Below are positions 56,253 through 64,000 of a stretch of 64,000 bases of DNA, piece by piece. Source of the stretch: Adiantum capillus-veneris (taxonomy: Eukaryota > Streptophyta > Polypodiopsida > Polypodiales > Pteridaceae); NCBI GenBank assembly GCA_014529385.2, contig CM043942.1:9366001-9430000 (forward strand), read 5' to 3'. The notes beneath the pieces were generated by a model, which was given only the letters and a program-made list of their open reading frames with translations, made no database searches and was not told the DNA's origin. Positions within the stretch are counted from its first letter, which is position 1. Each line of letters opens with the position of its first letter. The position numbers were made by a program, and so were the translations under genes.

Positions 56253-59082
56253 AATTATCAGTTAATGCACAAACATAGTACTACTCTCCTAAATTGATTT
56301 CCACTTAATCATGCATCTAGATGAGCCTTCTTAATCCCAAGAGTAGTTAAGATAAAATGTTAGCAGATAGACAAGTTCTTCCATTGTGCGACTTTGGCGG
56401 CTTTAAATTGATGTTGTTGGTGAAGGAGAACAAGTCCAAATGCCTTGAAACTTTGTGTGGTGTATTCTCTCATGGCATGTAAGGTCACTCCATAAGCCAA
56501 AGCTCAAAATCTGTCCCTTTGCTACTTTTTCTTAGTCTATCGCGATAGACTGGCATTTTTTTGATCTGGGTCCTTTTTTGCAGTTGTGACTCCACCACTT
56601 GGTTTCCCATACCTTGCACATGGTCTGATCCCCTTTTCACCTCAAATGAATGTCAAGTGACCCTTTTTTGGATCAACTCCCAATTTTCCAGATTCCCTTC
56701 AGAGAGATGTTGGTCTATCTCCTTCATTTTGTGTTGTTTTGGGCTCAAACTTAGTGGGTGGTCATCTTGCATCATGTTGAAGACAGCTGCTAATTCAGAT
56801 TTTTGATAAGATGGTCCAGTATCCCTCTACTTGGTCTATCGTGATAGACTGGGACTTAGTGCCAGTTTGTCATTTTCTGGCTTTGTGACCATCTGTCTGC
56901 CTTCTCCCAGTTGATGCAAGGTTTCTTGACCCCTTACATGTAAATTTTACCTGTCGGTCCTTGAGAATTTCTGTTCTGACTCTAAGTTGTCTGCATGTCT
57001 TTCTCAGCTTGCTATATGAGTCCATCTTGGCACCAAATTTGGTGTACTGCCTTCATTTGCTTCCCCAAGTCTAGCTTATAAAAATTTGAAAAGTCTTCCC
57101 CCCCAAAAATTGTTGCAGCAAGTCTATCGCGATAAACTGAGCTTTTTGGCCAAAATAGATTTTTCTGGCACTTTGACTTGATATTGGTGGTTAACATTCC
57201 TTGTTAGCACCCCTCATGAAGCCAAAGTCAAATTTTCCCTTATCTAAGTGCAAGTTCAAGTCTATCGCGATAGACTGGGCACTTTGTCATTTTTACCAGT
57301 TTTTTTATGTTAGTTGACATTCATGGTGTTCATAGGCCCTCCTAGACACACACATCAAGTTTTAATCAATTTAGCAGAATGTACTCCCTATTTGCAGCAC
57401 TTAGCTGGTCCTGAAGTCGAAGTACACCACTTAGGTGATAGTCGCGGTTCCTTTTGGTCTTTGTATGATTCCGGCTGTCTTCTACTTCCTTTTGACCTTC
57501 CATCCAAGCAGTCGGTTGTTGTTTTGGTGTTTGAAACACCAAGAACGACCATTTGGACGTCTTTCTGGCCTGTTGCCGGCATTTGCCCTAGTGGAAGAAC
57601 TTTTTTTCCTGAGTGGACACATTCCATCTTGTAGTTGACCTCCTTTGGATGTTCCTTGTTGAATTTGGTGTAATTTTGTCACTTGGTCGGCCCGTTAGAG
57701 TATCGTGACGCTTTGTGCGGTTTTTGTCAGATAGGGACTTTAGGCTCCGTTTTGACGAACTTTTTCATAATCTAACCCTTCAGTCGGTTTGTCGAGGTCA
57801 TTGGCTTGCTGTCTATGAATTTTGGCTCATTTCCGATCACCTTGGTTTTGTCGCCCATTTGCAGGTCCTGCTAAATTAGGGTTTTCTGAGCGGCTTCCTT
57901 CACGCTTACCGAGGTCATAGGCTCGATCCCTAAGCTATTAGCATTGTGCCTTTCACTTTTGGTCCCAGTTGGTGGCCTCTAGGTCTCCCTATCAACCATT
58001 CTACCGTATGTGTGCACAGGTTGTGATTGTGATGTCGGCTAGGTTTTGCAACTAACTGAAGTAAGCAACACTTAGAGTCAGTGTTGACGAGCATACCTCT
58101 CATATCTGATGTCGATCTGGTGACCGTGCGTGATGGATGAGCTCCTGGAATTCTCAACTGCTGTAGAAAGCTCTCTCTCTCTCACTATGGAAAATGACTC
58201 AAATGAGGGATTTCTAGCCTAGTCTCTCTATATGTAATCGAGACTCCGACACCAAATTTTCCCATCTTTTACTTTTGGCCATAACTTTTTGCGAGATGCG
58301 GTTTAGGCTCGCAAATTTCCTTATTTGGACTTCGGTTGCTCCAATTTTACCATTTTTGTAGATTTCTCCTTTTGGAGGTCCCTTCATGACGGTGGTCATT
58401 TTGCTCTGTCACCTTTGCAGTCCTTATTTTTTCTGTGTCTTCTTTACCTTGCTCTGATCAGGCGTCTCTTCTTTTGTGTTTCCATCTGGATTGTGGATTT
58501 TTTTCTATAATTTTTGCTAGAAAATGGCTAAAATAAACCAAATAAATCCCAAAATAACCCAAAAATAGCAATTCTAACCTAGAAAAATACCAATGAGAAG
58601 CAAAACACTTTGTAGCTCACTTTTCTCTCGTCTATGTACAATCTCGCTCACTATCGTCAACCTTGGCCTATTTTTTGCTGTTTTTAGATAGTTTTTGGCC
58701 AGATTTGACTCTCTTTATAGTCTATACACATCCCTAGGGGCTCATGAATGATGATTTGGTCCCTGATTCTGATTAATTACGAGGGCATATTCTTTTTCCA
58801 AAAATCACACAATAAAACGCAAAAAATGGTTGAAAAATTGCTCGCAAACATTGCCCTCCAATATATGACATGACGAGTCCGCATTTGGAATGCCTCCCTC
58901 CCTCCTGGTCGGAGTCCTCCCGGATGACAGGGTATCGTCAAGGGTATGTGTTGTGCATAGGTTTGAACTCGTGCTAATGCAGGCCTTGTAATATAGCCCT
59001 ATATGTATGTACGGTCAATGCATGTAGAAAGAATGTATGCAGTGCAAGAGGAAGGTATAAGCGATTCTCTTATTGGCATTTG
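56253..59082 (-). other. non-coding internal region of the Tat-like element
   Basis: About 2.8 kb between the pol tail and the extra ORF. Open frames are short and without features. It contains four palindromes described separately and AT/T-rich phrases such as GGCCATAACTTTTTGCGAGA that recall the leader of the 10-28 kb element. An intron or subgenomic promoter for the extra ORF could lie here; I see no proof of either. Confidence 0.6.
56534..57276 (-). promoter_or_regulatory. four copies of palindrome AGTCTATCGCGATAGACT
   Basis: Sites are 56,534-56,551 (perfect), 56,833-56,850 (CGTG centre, one arm change), 57,121-57,138 (one arm change) and 57,259-57,276 (perfect). Start distances are 299, 288 and 138 bp. 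The spacing mirrors the array in the 10-28 kb element (272-298 bp with a final 123), although the arm sequence is different. A fifth degraded copy sits in the LTR at 52,119-52,134. Confidence 0.8.
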
Positions 59083-60870
59083 TCATCGAGGTTTCCTATG
59101 GTATCTTGAATTGGCTGGCAGATTTTCTTTGCAAGTAGTAGTTGTAACTCCGCCGCCCGTTGTTTGATTGTTTTCCACTGGTTTTGAATTGGCGTATGTG
59201 GTTCCTTTGAAATCGCTATTGTCGTATCTGGTGGAACATTCTCTCTTGCTGCCTTGATGATTTGTGTCTGATACATCCTTGTAGTTTTCGTTGTTGATTC
59301 TGTTTGTTTCCTCGTGCTGTTTGTATGATGTTGCTTGACCTTGACGGTTGTAGATAGCTGCACGATTGTCATCTTTGTCCGCCCTTCTTTTGTTGTTGGC
59401 TCGTTTTGAATTGGCACTTTTGGCCTCCATACCAATATAGTCCGTTGCGTATTTGACAGATTGACTATGTTTCTTTGAAGATTTGTTGGCTTTCGGTGTT
59501 GTGTCTATTCTTCAAACTCCTCTTTTATAGGAATTAGGCTCGCGCCTTATCCACACTTTGTATTGCCGCTTTTGATGTAATTGTGCCTCGGTCAGCTCTG
59601 TACGCCATACCCAAACTTGCTTGGTTCCCTGCATGGTTGCTGATTTTTGATAAGACATTGCTGGACTTGTAAACTTTGTTTGTTGTTGGACAGATTTTTG
59701 CGGTTGTATTGACTTTTGTTTCCTCCTTGATATGAATTGGTTATATGATAAGAAGGGTTCTGAAAAGTTTTCCTTTCTGAACAGTGCCTCATTCGTATCC
59801 AAATCAATGAATACCCTGTTAGCTTTCATCCATGACACTGCTAAGATACACGGAGTTGCTGACCTACTTGGTGGCAGTACATGGAATTTTGTAGTGTACA
59901 GGTGTGTCTGCACTGTGATTGGTATTATAATAGACCACATCGTGGTCACCTCATCACCCGACGCTACTTTCAACCTGTGTGTCTCTGGAATCGTCTTCAT
60001 TGGTCCAAGTTTCTGAAAGAGCTCAAAGTTGATGACATTCATTTTTGCTCCAATGTCAATCAATGCATAGATTTCAACTTGTTTTGTGCCTGCATAAGCT
60101 TTTATGTAAGGACTACACCATGTATCTTCCAAGTCGTTTATGATGCTATCGTCCTGAGCCCTAAGGTCTGTCATGGTCTTTTCTAATTCGTCGCTTTGTA
60201 TATCCACTTCGATTGTTTGGGATGTTGAAAGAGGATATTCGTCAGTCATCATGGGGGTGACCATGTTTATTGTCCTGAGAAACTGCTTTCGTTTAGCAAT
60301 CCGTTCCTTTACTTCTTGTTGTGCCTGGTCTTGAATTCGTTGTTGTTCCTGTCTATATGTTTTTTCATAATGCAGTTGAAACAATATTTCCGGTGTTAAA
60401 GGGAGATGATATTTTTTTAAACGACACCCACTAATCCAGTTCGGCATTTCTTTTCCATCTAGGGTCGACAGTTTTACTACTCCGCTGGACGATATTTCTT
60501 GGATCAAATAAGGTCCCATGCTTCTTTTCTTTATCTTTTTGGCATGTTGTTTAAGGGTGTATACTAAGACATAGTCGCCCGTTTTAAAGTCCTTGTTCTT
60601 GACATGTTTGTCAAAAAACTCTTTCTGTTGTCTTTTTTTTGCATAGATGGCCGCTACAGCGTTGAGTCGTACCTCATCTAGTTTTTCAAGGTCCTCTAAC
60701 CGCTCTGAAAGTTCATGCCCCGTCCAGTCCAACTGTTTTGCTACCCTTAGTGTGGGGATCAAAAAGTCAATAGGCAATATTGCATTTAACCCATATACCA
60801 TATTAAATGGTGTAGCATTGAGTGTTGTTTTATATGCAACTCTATAAGCCCACAATGCCGAATAGAGTAT
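59083..60870 (-). pseudogene. pol C-terminus: integrase end, retropepsin-like domain, Trp-motif tail
   Basis: Open from 60,855 to 59,512 and, after one TGA, in the same frame to 59,083. Residues 1-165 of the 60,855 ORF are the integrase C-terminus (TLNATPFNMVYGLNAILPI, then GPYLIQEISSSGVVKL). Residues about 250-360 look like a retropepsin: EIYALIDIGAKMNVINFELF with D-I-G replacing D-S/T-G near 60,057, then LKVASGDEVTTMW and ILAVSWMKANRVFIDL. Residues 410-436 contain KQVWVWRTELTEAQLHQK, similar to the Trp motif after the proteases at 24-26 kb. The tail is Asn/Lys/Thr-rich. A protease-like domain after integrase is not the normal Ty3/gypsy order. Confidence 0.75.
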
Positions 60871-61989
60871 CTAATCCCAATCTATTCTTGTTTCACTAAC
60901 CAGTTTCGTGAGAATAGTGCACAATACTTTGTTGGTCGCTTCCGCTTGGCCATTGGCTTGTGGATGATAGGGTGCATATTTGCGATGAATTACCATAAAC
61001 TCATTTAAGAGATGTTGGATAACTTCATTTACAAAGTGTGTCCCTCTATCACTTACCAGCTCGATTGGAAGGCCATAACGTGTAAACACATATTCATATA
61101 AGAATTGTGCCGTGGTTCTAGCATCTGCTTTCGTTGTGGCTTTTCCTTCCACCCATTTGGTCATGTAGTCCGTGGCCACTATGATATATTGTGCTTGTGA
61201 ACGATACGATGGTGGAGTGATAGGACCAACAAAGTCCAATCCCCATTTAGCGAATGCTCGAGCACTCATCATTGGTCTTAAAGGTATTTCATCTCTTTTA
61301 ACTGGTACCTTAGTGCATTGACATTCATCACACCTTTTCATGAATTCTGCTGCGTCTTGAATCATGGTCGGCCACCAAATCCCTGCAACCATAATGATTT
61401 TTACGGTTCTCTCTGCTGAAAAATGACCACCTAATATGCCTGCATGAGCCTGTTCTAATAATGGAAAGTAGTCATTTTCATGAGGAACTAACCTTAGCTG
61501 GTCATCAGTTCCTCTTTTATACAATTGGTCACTAATGATGGTATACCTATTCGCTTCGATTTGTAAAGCCTTTTGTCTGGCTTTAGACCAATCTCCTGGC
61601 AGCTCCTTATTAGTCAAATAATCCACAATAGCATGACTCCATGAGGGTGCTACTGTCACTTGGTATAATGTGGCATAATCCACAGTGGTATTGGATGTGC
61701 AAAAGTCGCATTTCTTGATGTAATTGGCTACATCGCCTGCCATTCCTGTCCAATACACTCCAAGTCTTCTTAATTGTGCATACATCATTTGATTTCCTTT
61801 ATGGAATCCCCCTGTTTGTGTGTGGGCCTCCTCTAGATACGCTTCGTACTCCTCTGGGCCTATACACAATCTTAGAATCCCATCGTTTCCATGATGGTAC
61901 ATTCTTCTCGCAAGCATTGTGTAATTTCGTGCTTGTCTAATGTCTTCCACCGTTTGTTTGTCGTCAAGATTCATTCCATATGTCAGCAA
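60871..61989 (-). pseudogene. integrase core of the Tat-like element
   Basis: In the pol frame. The zinc-binding module is HAGILGGHFSAER ... MKRCDECQC (about 61,460-61,315). The catalytic core shows LDFVGPITPPSYRSQ (first Asp), ELVSDRGTHFVNEVI (second Asp) and HPQANGQAEATNK (Glu), so all DDE residues are present. A TAG at 60,868-60,870 interrupts the frame just after RIDWD, before the next segment continues. Upstream in frame lie the RNase H connection and three nonsense codons (near 62,010, 62,089 and 62,182). Intact protein inserts the cDNA into host DNA. Confidence 0.93.
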
Positions 61990-62184
61990 CGGAATAATTT
62001 GCTCTGACTATTTCGGCACCATCTCTATATTAAACAGGTATGCGCCTGGGAGATCATCATCTACTTCGGTAGCTTTTTCGCCATGTAGTAATCAAGAAAG
62101 GTGGTCTGCTCTTTGATGAGTTTTTCCTTTCTTAACCACTACCGTAAAATCAAACTCCAGCAACACAATGAACCATCTTACAAT

Positions 62185-63261
62185 TCATCCCGTGTTGCAA
62201 GGTTTGTTTACTAAGTATAAGAGTGCCTGATGATCCACAAAGAATGTGAATTTGTTCGCGAGTAAGTAATGCTGAAATTTCTTTACGGCGTATATCATAC
62301 CCAATCCTTCTTTTTCAGTGGTAGTATAATTCTTTTCTACACTTTTGAGTTGTCTACTAGCATAACTAGTTGGAAAATCCGTCTTTCCCTCATCTGGTTG
62401 TGCTAGTATACAGCCTATTGCAAATGCCGAAGCATCTACATATACATGGAAGATCTTTGACCAATCTGGTGCTTTTAGAATTGGTGCAGATACCAATGCA
62501 TCTTTTAATTTCTGGAATGACTCCTCACATTCATTTGTCCAAATGAAGAGCGTGATTAGACTATACAAGGGTTTTTCTATTACAACGTACATGTAGATAA
62601 AACGACGATAGTATCCACAATGTCCCATAAATGATTGTACCTCTCGTACAGTGTTTGGTCTTGGCAATTCTATGATCACCTTCACCTTGTCTTCATCAGT
62701 GGTAATTCCATTAGCCGGCACTATGTGGCCTAAGATTTTACCTTGTCGTACCATGAATACGCATTTTTCTGGGTTGAGGAAAATCCTATACGTTCTACAT
62801 TTTTCGAATACCTTTCTCAGATGATCTATATGGTCTTCTCTCAATAACGAATAGACACACAAGTCGTCCATGTAAATATCCAAGAATTTTCGCAAGTATT
62901 CTTTAAAAGCGTGTGTCATTAATCTCTGAAATGTGGCTGGAGCATTGGTCAAGCCAAATGGCATTACCCTAAACGCATATATGCCCCATTCTGTTGCAAA
63001 TGTTGTTTTGTATTGATCTTCTAGTTTGACCCCCAATTGGTTATAACCAGAGAATCCGTCCATAAAGCTATAGGCTTGCTTGCCAGCCACTCGTTCCAGG
63101 ACGTGTTCAGTGATAGGTAGAGGGTAGTTGTCTCTTATAGTTGCTGCGTTTACCTTCTTGAGATTTACACACACTCGTAATTTCCCGTTTTTCTTAGGTA
63201 CCACCACTATCGGGGACACCCAGTCCGTGTGTTCTATCTCATAAATAAATTCAGCCTCCAT
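62185..63261 (-). pseudogene. reverse transcriptase and RNase H of the Tat-like element
   Basis: RT begins just after EEIEKL-type sequence: HTDWVSPIVVVPKKNGKLRV, YSFMDGFSGYNQLGVKLEDQ (the DGFSGYNQ phrase is typical of Tat-lineage RT), VMPFGLTNAPATFQRLM and the catalytic IYMDDLCVYS at residues 129-138. The thumb-like ILGHIV.. follows. RNase H has HVYVDASAFAIGCILAQ with the first catalytic Asp, YTTTEKEGLGMI and FFVDHQALLYLVN. The frame is open for 358 codons and ends at a TGA where Arg is usual. A frameshift near 63,255 separates it from the upstream segment. It converts element RNA to DNA. Confidence 0.94.
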
Positions 63262-63870
63262 AAGTTTGTCTCTCTTTTATCCTTTTGGCGAATGTCTCAT
63301 TGTACGTGTATGGACGTTGTTTGCTTGGCTTTGCATCAGACTTCAGAGGAATTGAATGTTCACAAATGTTAGGATCCACTCCCTTCAAATCTCTGTACGA
63401 CCAGGCACATACATCTCGAAATTCCTTAAGTGTTTTGATCAGTAAGTCCTCCTCTTCTCGACCTAGATCTGTGGCAATGTAAGCAGGTCGAGGATTTTCT
63501 CCTGGCTCTGCTAAGTCTATTTTCTTGGCGTTCTCTAGCCCGTCGTAGGACTCATTTGATTTAGGCTCCCTCATTGGTTGTTGAACCACCAATCTTCTTT
63601 CCTGAATGGTGTACTTACAATAGCAAGGAGGTACATCTATCTTTTTACTCCCATCACTAGCGTTCGTTCCATCGCTACTTTCCATTTCAGTTGTCCATAT
63701 ATTTTTAATTTTTTGTTTCCACTCATTGTATCTCGTTTTGTTGAGATGTCGAGCTCTACACCTTGAGCTGGCATCCACTACGGGTCTTGGCCGCTTACGG
63801 CATTTACTCACTGGCGCGTTAGGTGACCGACACGGAGGATCTTTGCCAGTGATTCTACAGCTGGACTACA
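63251..63870 (-). pseudogene. pre-RT segment of the Tat-like pol
   Basis: Open from a TAG near 63,870, with no ATG early in frame. It encodes a Cys/Arg-rich stretch (SKCRKRPRPVVDASSRCRAR) and a charged linker. It then reaches DLGREEEDLLIKTLKEFRDV, CAWSYRDLKGVDPNICEHSI and KPSKQRPYTYNETFAKRIKE, the conserved approach to RT in Tat/Athila elements. No protease motif (D-S/T-G) occurs in this roughly 200-codon segment. Upstream stops in all frames suggest a splice junction or the pol start close to 63,870. Confidence 0.85.
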
Positions 63871-64000
63871 CTTATAGTGCCAACCTAGTACGCTTCTAGC
63901 GAGTTCACACTTAGTGACCACATGTACATATGTGCTATTTTTCAGCTTTAGCACTTAGTCATTTTGTACTCTCTTTTCTTTGAAGAAGAAGAAGAAGCTT
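63871..64000. other. non-coding end of window
   Basis: Stops in all three minus-strand frames. It contains a (GAA)n-like stretch (minus strand) and a GGTTGGCACTATAAG sequence that could be a PBS relic or intron DNA. Cannot be resolved without sequence beyond 64,000. Confidence 0.4.

Overview
The window reads as a gene-poor, transposon-saturated stretch of a land-plant nuclear genome. The evidence is plant-type LTR retrotransposons of both superfamilies, an intron-bearing CACTA transposon with DUF4218/DUF4216-type transposase regions, a hAT relic, a LINE, a captured plant-like heavy-metal-associated gene fragment, long (CT)n and (GT)n runs, and no compact host genes. The APE-type LINE with an RRM-like ORF1, and the general style, fit a large-genome seed-free plant such as a fern or lycophyte. 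That is an inference from family resemblance; the species cannot be fixed from the sequence.

Layout. 1-4.6 kb: degraded Ty1/copia element, + strand, with PBS-like leader, gag, PR, IN, RT, RNase H, PPT and partial 3' LTR. 4.6-6.5 kb: complex satellite whose subunits end in (TG)n. 7.0-8.2 kb: hAT transposase relic, - strand. 8.4-8.9 kb: 64-bp tandem repeats. 9.3-29.4 kb: three nested insertions. A Ty1/copia pol on the - strand (RT half at 9.3-10.3 kb, integrase half at 28.6-29.4 kb) is split by an LTR retrotransposon with 0.9-kb LTRs (10,361-28,559). That element encodes only gag and a retropepsin-like protein, and its gag is in turn split by an 8.2-kb CACTA transposon (15,527-23,703) holding two genes and a captured HMA-domain fragment. 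29.4-31.3 kb: unrecognised ORFs between PBS-like and PPT-like sites. 31.3-37.4 kb: a second gag-less element with a retropepsin-like ORF. 37.4-42.0 kb: LINE, - strand. 42.1-43.3 kb: fold-back hairpins and AT-rich repeats. 43.3-48.4 kb: decayed multi-exon gene ending in a methyltransferase-like motif. 49.0-51.8 kb: old Ty3/gypsy Tat-like pol fragment. 51.8-64 kb: a younger, more complete member of that family on the - strand, with a retropepsin-like domain downstream of integrase and a roughly 1,100-codon extra ORF before its 3' LTR.

Most unusual signal. Three LTR-element families here carry, in non-coding internal DNA, family-specific palindromes centred on TCGCGA at about 285-bp spacing: ACATGGATCGCGATCCATGT in the 10-28 kb element (8 sites), AGTCTATCGCGATAGACT in the 52-64 kb element (4 sites), and an AATAATCG-based form in the 31-37 kb element (2 sites). 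The LTRs of the first two carry one degraded copy of their own family's palindrome. The same elements appear to share a retropepsin-like domain followed by a tryptophan-rich W..P...L..QGFY.GN-type repeat. This looks like a common cis/trans architecture, in which the RT/IN-encoding 52-64 kb family might mobilise the gag/PR-only elements. That link is inference.

Almost all coding regions are broken by stops or frameshifts. The best preserved are the two CACTA genes, LINE ORF1, and the 33.9-35.2 kb ORF.
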